A model generated the notes under the pieces. That model was given only the letters and a program-made list of their open reading frames with translations, was not told the origin of the DNA and did not search any database. A program made the position numbers and the translations under genes. Below, piece by piece: positions 55,613 to 64,000 of a DNA stretch of 64,000 bases. Where the stretch lies: assembly GCA_964611635.1 (NCBI GenBank), contig CAZTAS010000001.1, forward strand, positions 34,764-98,763, in the 5' to 3' direction. This DNA is from JAFDED01 sp964611635 (GTDB lineage: Bacteria; Desulfobacterota; JAFDED01). Numbering within the stretch: the stretch's first letter is position 1; every line of letters starts with the position of its first letter.

Positions 55613-56152
55613 TCAACGCACGCCGGATTTACCCGCCTTTTTACGGAGAGCCTCACCCGCATACCGGATTCCTTTGTGTTTATAAGGTTCGGGTGGTCGA
55701 AATCCTCGAATCTTGCTTGCCACCATCCCTACCAATTCCTTGTCGATACCCTCTATTGTAATGATGGTCTGACGATCAACCCGCGCCGAGATCCCCTGGG
55801 GCAAGTCATAGCGAATTGGATGGGAATATCCCAGGGTGAGGATCAGAGTCTTATCCTTGACATCTGCACGGTATCCCACTCCCTGGATCTCCAATACTTG
55901 TTTGAACCCCTGGGTTACCCCAGTAATTTTATTGAAAATGAGGCTCCTCACCAAGCCGTGGAGCGAACGACTCTTTCTATCCTCCCCAAGAGCTCGAACC
56001 ACTAGATTCCCGGATTCAATGGCAACTTCTACCTCTTTAGGAATCGTATAAGACAAAGTTCCTCGTGGGCCTTTTATTACTAATTCAGAATCTTTGCAAT
56101 CCGCTTGTACCCCAGGAGGAATCGTTATAGGCATTTTCCCTATTCGGGACAT
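55613..56152 (-). CDS. rplF: 50S ribosomal protein L6
   Basis: L6 has MSRIGKMPITIPPGV, VEIQGVGYRADVKDKTL-like sequence and the C-terminal GFRPPEPYKHKGIRYAGE. Length (179) is normal. Confidence 0.96.
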   Translation of the reverse strand: MSRIGKMPITIPPGVQADCKDSELVIKGPRGTLSYTIPKEVEVAIESGNLVVRALGEDRKSRSLHGLVRSLIFNKITGVTQGFKQVLEIQGVGYRADVKDKTLILTLGYSHPIRYDLPQGISARVDRQTIITIEGIDKELVGMVASKIRGFRPPEPYKHKGIRYAGEALRKKAGKSGVR

Positions 56153-56222
56153 CTTGCTCTCCTATTTTGATATTCAACAGTGGTATTAGTTCAGGCCAAA
56201 GCCTTTCATATGGTATCCTGAA

Positions 56223-56615
56223 TTACCAAATCGAGCAAAGCAACTCTCCTCCAACTTTCTGTTTACGTGCTTCACGGTCACTCATGATACCCTTGGAAGT
56301 GGTCAAAACCGAAATTCCCAATCCGTTGAGTATCTTAGGAATATTATCGTGCTGGACATAGACCCTCCAGCTGGGTTTGCTAATTCGTCCCAAACCTTCT
56401 ATGATGGGGGCACCGTCTTGATATTTCAGAAAAATACGAAGTATTCCCTGTTTCCGATCTTTAATCACGCGGAGGTTTTTTATATATCCCTCCTCTTTCA
56501 AGATCTTGGCAATTGCAACTTTCATCTTGGATGCAGGGATATCGACGTGTTCTTTCTTCATGCGATTGGCATTGCGAATTCGAGTCAGCATGTCTGCCAA
56601 CGGATCGGTCATCAT
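56223..56615 (-). CDS. rpsH: 30S ribosomal protein S8
   Basis: S8 has TDPLADMLTRIRNANRMKKEHVDIP and ends LTTSKGIMSDREARKQKVGGELLCSIW. ATG 56615, eight bases after GAGG, is the likely start; the frame is open to 56708 over the rpsN end. It follows the damaged rpsN. Confidence 0.95.
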   Translation of the reverse strand: MMTDPLADMLTRIRNANRMKKEHVDIPASKMKVAIAKILKEEGYIKNLRVIKDRKQGILRIFLKYQDGAPIIEGLGRISKPSWRVYVQHDNIPKILNGLGISVLTTSKGIMSDREARKQKVGGELLCSIW

Positions 56616-56701
56616 GTTCAGTTCCTCATCATTTCGGAATTCTATTGCATTTCTGTCGGACAATCGGCATTGAGCCAAATTGTCGCTCCGGAAGATGTCC
56701 T

Positions 56702-56887
56702 CTACCAACTTGATTTGAGAACACCCGGAATATCACCCCAAAGGGCCATGGTACGAAAACATATCCTGCAAATCCCGAACTTCCTCATAAAAGCTCGAGA
56801 TCTACCACAGAGAGGACATCTATTATATTTTCTTACGGCGATTTATTGGGGCCGTTTGGCCTTTGATATCAATGATTTTTTCGCCCC
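56702..56887 (-). pseudogene. rpsN: 30S ribosomal protein S14 (zinc type), apparently broken
   Basis: The S14 type Z sequence is clear: AKKSLISKAKRPQ, then IAVRKYNRCPLCGRSRAF, KFGICRICFRTMALWGDIPGVLKSSW. From the expected start to the stop it is exactly 61 codons, the family length, and the zinc cysteines are intact. But the start codon position (56887-56885) is GGG, although GGGAGG with a 6-base spacer precedes it, and codon 15 (56845-56843) is TAA. No in-frame ATG, GTG or TTG start can bypass both. An assembly or sequencing error, or a true pseudogene with another copy elsewhere, are the options. Confidence 0.85.
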
Positions 56888-57098
56888 TTTTTTCCTCCCA
56901 TCTCACCGTCCATTCCAATTTCATAATTTAAGGGCTCGGGAGCAACTTTAAATAAATATCTAAATTGTCAGGCTGTCAGCGATCAAATTTTTACCCGGAT
57001 ATATAGGGGTATCGATCCCATTAGCTAGCTCAGATTATTTCCCAACAATATCTATCTATGAGAAAAGACATTAGCCTAACCTTATGACTTTTTAAAGA

Positions 57099-57638
57099 TC
57101 ACACACGGAAAGGCATGCCCATTAAATGCAGAAGCCTGGAGCCCTCCTCATCCGTGTTAGCAGTTGTAACTATGACCACGTTCATCCCTTTAATTTTATC
57201 GACTTTATCGTGACTGATCTCCGGGAAAATGATCTGCTCTTGTATTCCCAATGTAAAATTGCCCCGGCCATCAAAAGATTTGGGATTAACCCCACGAAAG
57301 TCTCTCACCCGGGGCAGCGCTATGTTCACCAGCCGATCGAAAAAATCGTACATTCGATCTTTCCTCAATGTGACCATGCAGCCAATGGACATTCCCTCAC
57401 GCAGCTTGAATTGAGCCACGGATTTTCGAGCTTTGGTTATGATCGGGCGTTGGCCAGAGATAAGTGCCAATTCTTCCATGGCGGAGTCCAAGATTTTAAT
57501 ATTATGGATAGCCTCGCCTAAGCCCATATTGATCACTATCTTATTAATCTTGGGGACGGCCATGGTGTTCTTATAGTCAAATTCTTTAATCATTATTGGA
57601 ATGATTTCTTCTTGATAATATTTTTTAAGTCTTGCCAT
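57099..57638 (-). CDS. rplE: 50S ribosomal protein L5
   Basis: L5 has ARLKKYYQEEIIPIMIKEFDYKN, VINMGLGEA, FDRLVNIALPRVRDFRG and the C-terminal GMNVVIVTTANTDEEG. ATG 57638 gives the family start; ATG 57647 is also open. A 210-base gap to rpsN follows. Confidence 0.95.
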   Translation of the reverse strand: MARLKKYYQEEIIPIMIKEFDYKNTMAVPKINKIVINMGLGEAIHNIKILDSAMEELALISGQRPIITKARKSVAQFKLREGMSIGCMVTLRKDRMYDFFDRLVNIALPRVRDFRGVNPKSFDGRGNFTLGIQEQIIFPEISHDKVDKIKGMNVVIVTTANTDEEGSRLLHLMGMPFRV

Positions 57639-57757
57639 GATTGCCATTAAGATTAATCAATGTGGTTCATAATGTTCCAAGTTTGTTCATGTATTCGATC
57701 TTGAGATATCCCAAATGGGAACAAGACTCGGGGATTTCATGAAGACCGTGGTTTAGA

Positions 57758-58087
57758 TCAAATCTTATCCAACACCTCTTCGCATGAGCGACATACACGA
57801 ACCTTCTTGCCATCTTCCAGTGTCCGCTTCCCAACACGAACGGGCTTATTGCACTTATCGCATATAATCATCAAGTTGGTAATGTGAATGCTTCCTTCTT
57901 TTTCAATTATACCACCCTTATGAGTTTGAGTAGGCCGGGCGTGTTTTTTAACAAGGTTAACTTTCTCCACGACCACCCGGTTCTTTTTGGGGATTATCTT
58001 GAGAACCTTTCCGGTCTTACCCACCTCCTTTCCCACAATGACTATAACATTATCGTCTTTTTTGATATGATATTTCATCTTGGTCAT
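57758..58087 (-). CDS. rplX: 50S ribosomal protein L24
   Basis: L24 has the KOW motif (KKDDNVIVIVGKEVGKTGKVLKI) and a C-terminal zinc-like CDKC...CRSC pair (CDKCNKPVRVGKR, CRSCEE). GGAGG lies six bases before ATG 58087. Confidence 0.95.
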   Translation of the reverse strand: MTKMKYHIKKDDNVIVIVGKEVGKTGKVLKIIPKKNRVVVEKVNLVKKHARPTQTHKGGIIEKEGSIHITNLMIICDKCNKPVRVGKRTLEDGKKVRVCRSCEEVLDKI

Positions 58088-58102
58088 TCCCGGCCTCCTG
58101 GT

Positions 58103-58471
58103 TCAGAGCACCTCAGGCGCCAGAGAGACGATTTTCATAAAGCGTTTGAAACGAAGTTCCCTGGCAACAGGTCCAAAAATTCTGGTTCCAATGGGCTCCA
58201 TTTGCTGATTAATCAGCACGACGGAATTGGTATCGAACCGAATAAATGAGCCATCGGATCGTCCTACCTCTTTAACGGTCCTTACCACAACAGCACGGTG
58301 GACTTCCCCCTTTTTAACTTTAGAGCCGGGCAATGCCTCTTTTACCGATACAACAATAATATCACCTAAGGTGGCATATTTTTTTCTGGTGCCGCCAAGT
58401 ACACGGATGCAATATACCTTTTTAGCGCCGGAGTTGTCAGCCACGTCCAGGATCGTCTCTTGCTGAATCAT
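58103..58471 (-). CDS. rplN: 50S ribosomal protein L14
   Basis: L14 begins MIQQETILDVADNSGAKKV and contains GDIIVVSVKEALPGSKVKKGEV and GTRIFGPVARELR. Its start overlaps the rpsQ stop by four bases (ATGA). Confidence 0.96.
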   Translation of the reverse strand: MIQQETILDVADNSGAKKVYCIRVLGGTRKKYATLGDIIVVSVKEALPGSKVKKGEVHRAVVVRTVKEVGRSDGSFIRFDTNSVVLINQQMEPIGTRIFGPVARELRFKRFMKIVSLAPEVL

Positions 58472-58767
58472 GGTTTACCTCTTGCTCCCATAGCTGAACT
58501 GAGAGAGGTCTTCGCTGCCTTTTCAATAATCTGGGAAACTCTCCAGCGTTTTTCCTTACTCAAAGGTCTACTTTCAATTATTAAAACTTGATCTCCCATG
58601 CTGCATTGATTGTTGCTGTCATGAGCCTTGAATTTAGAGCGTCTTTGCACATATTTTTTGTATATCGGATGTTTAACTTTTCGTACTACCAGAACCACAA
58701 CGGTTTTATCCATTCGATCGCTGGTGACCGTTCCAATGAAGAATTTTCTTTTTTTTGTCTTTTCCAT
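58468..58767 (-). CDS. rpsQ: 30S ribosomal protein S17
   Basis: S17 has GTVTSDRMDKTVVVLVVRKVKHPIY and GDQVLIIESRPLSKEKRWRV. ATG 58767 gives a usual start; the frame is open to 58788. It has about 125 bases of spacer before rpmC's end, with a TGACAT/ATGTCA inverted repeat. Confidence 0.94.
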   Translation of the reverse strand: MEKTKKRKFFIGTVTSDRMDKTVVVLVVRKVKHPIYKKYVQRRSKFKAHDSNNQCSMGDQVLIIESRPLSKEKRWRVSQIIEKAAKTSLSSAMGARGKP

Positions 58768-58913
58768 GGCACCTTTCCTTGCCATCACTGCATCAAAGAT
58801 TCCAGATATGAGCTTGGTATTACCGACTGTCCCGTACTATTCAGGTGGTTTATAAATTGACATCCCGGATCAATCGCTGGACGCCTCTATGTCAGTTTTA
58901 CTTTTTGAATAAC

Positions 58914-59102
58914 TCATGAACGCTTTTCCCGAAGTACTGTGAAGACACGGGCGATATCCTTTCGTACTGCTTTCATACGCATGGTATTTTCCAACTGTCG
59001 GGTATGATGTTGGAACCTGAGGTTGAACAGTTCTCCTCGAAGTTCCTTCTCTTTTTGAAGTAGTTCCTCCAGGCTCAATTCACGAAGCTCCTTTGCATTC
59101 AT
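58914..59102 (-). CDS. rpmC: 50S ribosomal protein L29
   Basis: The 62-residue L29 has AKELRELSLEELLQKEKELRGELFNLRFQ and ARVFTVLREK. It overlaps rplP by four bases. Confidence 0.95.
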   Translation of the reverse strand: MNAKELRELSLEELLQKEKELRGELFNLRFQHHTRQLENTMRMKAVRKDIARVFTVLREKRS

Positions 59103-59515
59103 GAAATGCCCCCCCTGGCTATAAATCGGGTAGAAATTGGCAGCTTATGTGCTGCCAGTCGAAAAGCCTCGCGAGCCATCTTTTCCGATACTCCCTCGAT
59201 TTCATAAAGTATACGTCCGCGCTTTACCACAGCGACCCACATCTCCGGAGGTCCTTTTCCCTTGCCCATGCGTGTCTCCGCGGGCTTTTTTGTCAGTGGC
59301 TTATCGGGAAAAATCCGAATCCATATCTTGCCCCCCCTCTTGATATGGCGGGTCATCGCAATTCGTGCTGATTCGATTTGTCGTGAACTAATCCATCCAT
59401 TCTCCTCGGCCAGAAGGCCATATTCGCCAAAGTTAATGGTACATCCGCTCCAGGCGACACCCCTTCGCCTTCCTTTTTGCATTCTTCTATGTTTGACTCT
59501 CTTAGGTGCCAGCAT
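59099..59515 (-). CDS. rplP: 50S ribosomal protein L16
   Basis: L16 has APKRVKHRRMQKGRRRG, EENGWISSRQIESARIAMTRHI, RIFPDKPLTKKPAETRMGKGKG and AREAFRLAAHKLP. Length (138) is normal. Confidence 0.96.
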   Translation of the reverse strand: MLAPKRVKHRRMQKGRRRGVAWSGCTINFGEYGLLAEENGWISSRQIESARIAMTRHIKRGGKIWIRIFPDKPLTKKPAETRMGKGKGPPEMWVAVVKRGRILYEIEGVSEKMAREAFRLAAHKLPISTRFIARGGIS

Positions 59516-59530
59516 GATTCAGTTCTCTCT

Positions 59531-60178
59531 TTATGCTGAAAGGCTTTCTGTTCCGGGAAGAACCTCGCCTTTGAAGATCCAAACTTTAACGCCAATCACC
59601 CCATATGTGGTTCGGGATATGGCAAAGCCATAATCTATATCCGCCCTTAAAGTATGCAGCGGCACACGTCCTTCCCGATACCATTCTTTTCGGGCCATTT
59701 CTGCTCCACCTAAACGCCCCGCCGTGAAGATCTTGATTCCTTTGGCTCCAAACTTCATAGCTGTGTTGACGGCCTTTTTCATAGCTCTACGAAATGCAAC
59801 TCTTTTTTCAAGCTGCTGGGCGACGTTTTGGGCTACCAATTGCGCATCAATCTCGGATTTTCGTACTTCCTGAATATCTATGATGATATCTCTCTTGGTA
59901 ATTTGCTGTAATTCCCTCTTGAGATTATCAATTTCCACGCCTTTACGCCCGATGACTATCCCCGGTCTGGCTGTGTGAATGATAATCTCCGCCTTGTTTG
60001 CCGCCCGCTTAACTTCTACCAGTGAGACCGCGGCATGGGAGAGTCTTTTCTTTAAAAAGTTTCGAATTTGGGTATCCTCTAAAAGTAAATAAGCGTAATC
60101 CTTTTCTGCGTACCACTGAGAGTTCCATTTCTTTATAATACCCAATCGCAATCCGATGGGGTGGACTTTTTGGCCCAA
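59531..60178 (-). CDS. rpsC: 30S ribosomal protein S3
   Basis: S3 has MGQKVHPIGLRLGIIKKW, a KH-type IVIGRKGVEIDNL core, and KIFTAGRLGGAEMARKEWYREGRVPLHTLRADIDYG. Length (215) is normal. Confidence 0.96.
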   Translation of the reverse strand: MGQKVHPIGLRLGIIKKWNSQWYAEKDYAYLLLEDTQIRNFLKKRLSHAAVSLVEVKRAANKAEIIIHTARPGIVIGRKGVEIDNLKRELQQITKRDIIIDIQEVRKSEIDAQLVAQNVAQQLEKRVAFRRAMKKAVNTAMKFGAKGIKIFTAGRLGGAEMARKEWYREGRVPLHTLRADIDYGFAISRTTYGVIGVKVWIFKGEVLPGTESLSA

Positions 60179-60251
60179 AATTTCCTCCTTAAGTTAGCTT
60201 GATTGTTAGGTCCGCTCCTGCCCGTAATGGTCTTGATGCTCAAGTTAATCA

Positions 60252-60584
60252 TTATATTTCATCCAGAACCACTGTAATATGGCTGGTGCGTTTTCGGATC
60301 CTTGCAACTCTACCCATGGCTCTAGCGCGAAAACGTCTGAACACAGGGCCCTGATCCACGAAAATCCTGCGAACAACCAGTGTCTCCACATCGATTTTCC
60401 GATTTACTTGTGCATTAGCTACAGCCGAATCGAGCAATTTAGAGATTACTTTTGCAGGATGTTTTTTAGTATATTTGAGTAATTGCAGAGCTTCTCCTAC
60501 CTTTCGGCCGCGGATGAGATTTGCAACCCATCGAGCCTTGGTAGGATTAGTGCGCGCATAACGGACAGTGGCCCTTGCAATCAT
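60252..60584 (-). CDS. rplV: 50S ribosomal protein L22
   Basis: L22 has ARATVRYARTNPTKARWVANLIRG and a C-terminal loop FRRFRARAMGRVARIRKRTSHITVVL. The loop lines the peptide exit tunnel. Confidence 0.95.
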   Translation of the reverse strand: MIARATVRYARTNPTKARWVANLIRGRKVGEALQLLKYTKKHPAKVISKLLDSAVANAQVNRKIDVETLVVRRIFVDQGPVFRRFRARAMGRVARIRKRTSHITVVLDEI

Positions 60585-60674
60585 CTCCCATTCCCTCTAA
60601 TCTAATTGGTAATTGCGGTTAGTTAAAGGCTTCTGTTAACACAGTGTGGTCTATAAACACTTGCGTAGAACATA

Positions 60675-60962
60675 TCACTTTCGGGCCTTGATGCGTGTTT
60701 TCCGGTCGCCCGAGTGTCCAAAAAAGGTCCTTGTGGGAGCGAACTCGCCAAATTTATGCCCCACCATGTTCTCCGTGACAAAAATGGGGATAAATTTTTT
60801 CCCGTTATGAACAGCAAAAGTCAATCCAACGCAATCAGGCATGATGGTCGATCGGCGCGACCAAGTCTTTATAACCTTCCTGCTGCCTGTACGTTGTGCT
60901 TCTTCAGTTTTATCAAACAAATGTTTGTCAATAAATGGACCTTTTTTTATAGAACGGCCCAT
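60675..60962 (-). CDS. rpsS: 30S ribosomal protein S19
   Basis: S19 has GRSIKKGPFIDKHL, TWSRRSTIMPDCVGLTFAVHNGKKFIPIFVTENMVGHKFGEFAPTR-type core (only fragments quoted here). ATG 60962 has a consensus AGGAGG upstream. The frame is also open to 60977. Confidence 0.96.
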   Translation of the reverse strand: MGRSIKKGPFIDKHLFDKTEEAQRTGSRKVIKTWSRRSTIMPDCVGLTFAVHNGKKFIPIFVTENMVGHKFGEFAPTRTFFGHSGDRKTRIKARK

Positions 60963-61081
60963 CTGGACCTCCTTCATTTATTATTTTTGGAAGAAAATTC
61001 CTCCAGGAATTGATCGTGGAGGATGGCTTTTAAAGTATATTTCTCGCTAGCTCGGACCACACCAGAAAGTATTTCAGAAGA

Positions 61082-61906
61082 TTAATCCCTTCGTTTGATA
61101 ATCAGTTTGGAGCTCTTTTTCTTGATGTCTCGTGTTTTTTTACCTTTTGTGTGTACACCCCACGGTGTGCATGGGTGTCTTCCACCAGAGGATTTTCCTT
61201 CTCCCCCGCCGTGGGGATGATCGACAGGGTTCATCGCCACGCCGCGAACCCGAGAGGTAATCCCCAGCCACCTGGTGCGCCCAGCCTTGCCCAAGGATAT
61301 GTTCTCGTGGTCCACTTTTCCTATTTGTCCAATACTAGCCTTACATGTTTGGAGAATCTTGCGGACCTCTCCCGAGGGAAGTTTTAAGTGAACATATTTC
61401 CCTTCTTTGGCCATAAGCTGGGCCGATGTGCCAGCGCCACGGACAATTTGACCCCCTCTCCCAGGATTAAGCTCAACATTATGAACGAGCATCCCCAGAG
61501 GAATGTTGCCCAGCGGAAGTGTATTTCCGGGTTTGATGTCCGCTTCAGTGCTGCTGATGACTGTTTCTCCGAGCTTGAGCCCTTCAGGGGCCAGGATGTA
61601 TCGTTTCTCCCCATCTTTGTAAACCAGCAAAGCAATGAGGGCTGAACGATTGGGATCGTATTCGATAGATGAAACCCTAGCGGGAATCTGTGTTTTGTCT
61701 CTTTTAAAATCGATCAATCGATATCGGCGTTTATGGCCACCGCCAATATGCCTGCTTGTGATACGACCGAAATTATTTCGCCCACCGGTTTTCTTCAGAG
61801 GACGCAGGAGGCTTTTTTCCGGAGTACTTCGAGTGATCTCCTCGAATGTCGAGACTGTTTGGAACCTCCGTCCAGGAGAGGTTGGTTTGAAATGCTTTAT
61901 AGCCAT
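61082..61906 (-). CDS. rplB: 50S ribosomal protein L2
   Basis: L2 has FKPTSPGRRFQTVSTFEEI, ARVSSIEYDPNRSA, VRGVAMNPVDHPHGGGEG with the conserved His, and PWGVHTKGKKTR. Length (274) is normal. Confidence 0.97.
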   Translation of the reverse strand: MAIKHFKPTSPGRRFQTVSTFEEITRSTPEKSLLRPLKKTGGRNNFGRITSRHIGGGHKRRYRLIDFKRDKTQIPARVSSIEYDPNRSALIALLVYKDGEKRYILAPEGLKLGETVISSTEADIKPGNTLPLGNIPLGMLVHNVELNPGRGGQIVRGAGTSAQLMAKEGKYVHLKLPSGEVRKILQTCKASIGQIGKVDHENISLGKAGRTRWLGITSRVRGVAMNPVDHPHGGGEGKSSGGRHPCTPWGVHTKGKKTRDIKKKSSKLIIKRRD

Positions 61907-61946
61907 GAATCACTCCATTCCTGATAAGCCGAGGGTTTTAAAAGCA

Positions 61947-62237
61947 TCATGCTCCTTCGAAGAATTCGATCCGATCACCGGGACGCAGGCGGACAACGGC
62001 CTTTTTCCAATCCCGCTTTTTGCCCAGAAACTTTCCCATACGTTTCGGTTTACCCTCCATATTCATAATCCGAACGCTGAGCACTTTGACCTTGAAAAGG
62101 TCCTCCACCGCCTTTTTAATCTCAAGCTTATTGGCCTTGCAGTCCACTTCAAAAGTCAACCGGTTATATTGCTCTTTCTGCAAAGTACTCTTTTCAGTTA
62201 TTATGGGTCTCTTGACCACTTCGTACAAAGACTTCAT
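61947..62237 (-). CDS. rplW: 50S ribosomal protein L23
   Basis: L23 has VVKRPIITEKSTLQKEQYNRLTFEVD and GKPKRMGKFLGKKRDWKKA. It overlaps rplD by four bases. Confidence 0.95.
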   Translation of the reverse strand: MKSLYEVVKRPIITEKSTLQKEQYNRLTFEVDCKANKLEIKKAVEDLFKVKVLSVRIMNMEGKPKRMGKFLGKKRDWKKAVVRLRPGDRIEFFEGA

Positions 62238-62869
62238 GATTGCAAAGCCTCTTCAATGATAGGAACAGAAGATTGAAGCAATACAAGGTTTTGATAATGG
62301 AGAATGTCGTATACATTCAGGCCAGCGGCTCTGAGAATTTTCACTCCGGGAACGTTGCGGGCCGATTTTTCGAGGTTCTCATCTTTTCCATCAATCACAA
62401 TCAGTGCCTTTGGAAGCTGAAGGCCGGAGAATAGCAAAACGAATTCCCTCGTCTTGATGGCTTCCAGAGGAAACCTGTCAAGTACTGTCAATTTCCCTTC
62501 GCGCAAAGCCTGTGTCAGCACAGATTTTAGAGCCATCTTGCGCACTTTTTTGGGCAGACTTGTGGCGTAGCTTCTGGGAGTGGGACCAAAAACAACACCT
62601 CCCCCCACTCGCAAAGGGGATTTGCGCGATCCGGCCCTCGACCGTCCCGTTCCTTTTTGGCGGTAAAGCTTGTGCGTGCTGTAAGCGAGCTTTGAACGGT
62701 CTTTGGTAGAGGCGGTCCCTCTCCGTCTTTTTGCCAACTGCCACACGACCACGCTATGCACGAGGTGCGGCTTTATATCTACATTGAACACATTATCGCT
62801 GAGATCTATTTCAGCGACCTTTTCCTTTTGCAGATTCATGACATCTATCCGTGGCATGGTATGGCTCAC
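62234..62869 (-). CDS. rplD: 50S ribosomal protein L4
   Basis: L4 has VHSVVVWQLAKRRRGTASTKDRS, the tunnel loop KGTGRSRAGSRKSPLRVGGGVVFGPTPRSYA-type segment and LNVYDILHYQNLVL. It overlaps rplC by four bases. Confidence 0.95.
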   Translation of the reverse strand: MSHTMPRIDVMNLQKEKVAEIDLSDNVFNVDIKPHLVHSVVVWQLAKRRRGTASTKDRSKLAYSTHKLYRQKGTGRSRAGSRKSPLRVGGGVVFGPTPRSYATSLPKKVRKMALKSVLTQALREGKLTVLDRFPLEAIKTREFVLLFSGLQLPKALIVIDGKDENLEKSARNVPGVKILRAAGLNVYDILHYQNLVLLQSSVPIIEEALQS

Positions 62870-63516
62870 GTTTGCTCATCGGCCTGGGCCGCGCGTTTTG
62901 ACTGATGAATTGTCACAATACTGTTTTTGCTCCCTGGAATAGCTCCTTTGAGCACCAGTATACCTTGATCTTCTCGAACTTCCATCACCTGTATACCCGC
63001 AACTGTTACACTTTGATTGCCCATGTGTCCGGGCATTCTTTGTCCTTTAAAGACACGGCTCGGGTATGCGCTGGCGCCAATGGAGCCAGGGGCGCGGTGA
63101 AACATTGATCCATGGGTTGCCGGACCACCGTGAAAGCCGTGCCGTTTAATGACACCAGCAAACCCCTTTCCCTTGCTGACGCCCGTTACTTTTACTCGAT
63201 CGCCTACCTGAAAAATTTCGAGGCTGATTTTCTGACCTGGTTGATAATTTGCCGCATTTTCAACGCGAAATTCTTTAATTATCTGGAAAAACCCCTTACC
63301 GACTTTCTGGAAGTGTCCGCGTTGCTGGCGGTTGAGCTTGCTTTCCGGAATTGGATCGAAGCCCAGTTGAATGGCCTCATAGCCTTCTTTTTGTTGATTC
63401 TTTACCTGAATCACGGTGCAGACTCCGGCTTCTACCACAGTAACGGGACAGATAATACCATCTTCCAGGAAGATTTGCGTCATCCCCAATTTACGACCGA
63501 TAATTCCACACATCAC
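62866..63516 (-). CDS. rplC: 50S ribosomal protein L3
   Basis: L3 has MCGIIGRKLGMTQIF, VTGVSKGKGFAGVIKRHGF, PATHGSMFHRAPGSIGA and the loop GQRMPGHMGNQSVTVAG. ATG 63513 or 63516 is the start. Confidence 0.96.
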   Translation of the reverse strand: MMCGIIGRKLGMTQIFLEDGIICPVTVVEAGVCTVIQVKNQQKEGYEAIQLGFDPIPESKLNRQQRGHFQKVGKGFFQIIKEFRVENAANYQPGQKISLEIFQVGDRVKVTGVSKGKGFAGVIKRHGFHGGPATHGSMFHRAPGSIGASAYPSRVFKGQRMPGHMGNQSVTVAGIQVMEVREDQGILVLKGAIPGSKNSIVTIHQSKRAAQADEQT

Positions 63517-63598
63517 TTTTTTCCTATGGCCCGGTTGTTCGCTTGACTACTAGTTGCGTTCCTTCTTGGAGTTGCTCTAAAGCCATATCCTCGTGGAT

Positions 63599-63907
63599 TT
63601 ACAACTTGATTTCGACGTCTACACCTGCTGATAAATCCAGCTTCATCAACGCATCAACAGTTTGTTGGGTTGGTTCCTGAATGTCGATCAACCTTTTGTG
63701 AGTCCGAATTTCGAATTGTTCTCTTGATTTTTTATCCACATGTGGAGATCGCAATACACAATATTTATTTATTACAGTGGGCAAAGGTATCGGTCCCGCT
63801 ACTTTAGCACCAGTACGCCGAGCCGTCTCGACTATTTCCGCCGCTGACTGGTCCAACAGCTTGTGATCGTATGCTTTAAGCCGAATACGAATTTTCTGAT
63901 TGTCCAT
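63599..63907 (-). CDS. rpsJ: 30S ribosomal protein S10 (NusE)
   Basis: S10 has QKIRIRLKAYDHKLLDQSAAEIVETARRTGAKVAGPIPLPT and the C-terminal HVDKKSREQFEIRTHKRLIDI. It also acts in antitermination as NusE. It follows tuf by 34 bases. Confidence 0.96.
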   Translation of the reverse strand: MDNQKIRIRLKAYDHKLLDQSAAEIVETARRTGAKVAGPIPLPTVINKYCVLRSPHVDKKSREQFEIRTHKRLIDIQEPTQQTVDALMKLDLSAGVDVEIKL

Positions 63908-63941
63908 TCCGAACTCCGCACCAAACGTATTGACTCAATAA

Positions 63942-64000
63942 CTATTCGATAATCTCGCTAATGACGCCGGCTCCTACCGTTTTACCACCCTCACGGATGG
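63942..64000 (-). CDS. tuf: elongation factor Tu, C-terminal fragment
   Basis: The last 19 codons read IREGGKTVGAGVISEIIE and TAG, the conserved EF-Tu C-terminus. The rest lies outside the window. tuf before rpsJ is the usual str-S10 order. Confidence 0.95.
   Translation of the reverse strand, partial: IREGGKTVGAGVISEIIE

Noticed and set aside
61635..62276. A 213-codon plus-strand open frame across rplB-rplW
   Set aside because: It spans two complete ribosomal protein genes in the opposite direction and is a composition artefact.
1..64000. tRNA, rRNA, tmRNA, CRISPR arrays and insertion sequences
   Set aside because: I looked for T-loop and D-loop patterns, repeated units, and transposase motifs in the intergenic regions and found none convincing.

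Overview
This window looks like chromosomal housekeeping DNA of a Gram-negative bacterium. The best guess is a member of the former Deltaproteobacteria (Desulfobacterota). That rests on gene content and order: trpS-scpA-scpB-rluB beside a DHH/CBS/CCA-transferase fusion and xerD, two IHF/HU-type genes, an FmdB zinc ribbon, a CHASE2 Ser/Thr kinase, and NtrC-type and HD-GYP signalling proteins. The assignment is inference; no rRNA gene is present to test it. I saw no tRNA, rRNA, CRISPR array, insertion sequence or prophage.

Layout. (1) 1-5.2 kb: the start of a PP2C phosphatase behind a membrane Ser/Thr kinase (both minus), an AT-rich kilobase holding a decayed gene, then a YciO-type protein and a SAM hydrolase (plus). 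(2) 5.5-23.9 kb: a long minus-strand run, in transcription order guaB, dnaE, UPF0280, a phosphodiesterase, a HIT protein, a LapA-like protein, mutS, xerD, the DHH-CBS-CCA fusion, an M50 protease, trpS, scpA, scpB, rluB and an HU/IHF gene. (3) 24-37.5 kb: a holin-like membrane protein, an OppD/OppF ATPase pair, tldD, a DUF4139 protein, a DUF362 protein, a PfkB kinase, an FAD oxidoreductase and purM-purN. A 3' segment after purN may encode a structured RNA. (4) 37.8-42.9 kb: a plus-strand cassette of GAF/HD-GYP protein, peptide-binding lipoprotein and polytopic membrane protein with a helix-hairpin-helix tail. (5) 43-48.9 kb: alanine dehydrogenase, a small HELIH zincin-like protein, FmdB, a second IHF/HU gene and a two-component NtrC/histidine kinase pair. 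(6) 49.3-64 kb: the S10-spc-alpha ribosomal super-operon (minus), from the end of tuf to rplQ, with secY, adk, infA and rpmJ.

The two most surprising observations are in the ribosomal operon. The S14 frame (rpsN) keeps its exact 61-codon length and zinc cysteines, but it has GGG at the start position and an in-frame TAA at codon 15. rpoA, normally between rpsD and rplQ, is absent: only 34 bases separate the two genes. Both could be assembly or sequencing artefacts. If real, they imply a second rpsN and a relocated rpoA. I found no defence or biosynthetic system. The most original accessory material is the HD-GYP/lipoprotein/membrane-HhH cassette, the possible RNA downstream of purN, and the decayed zinc-ribbon gene.
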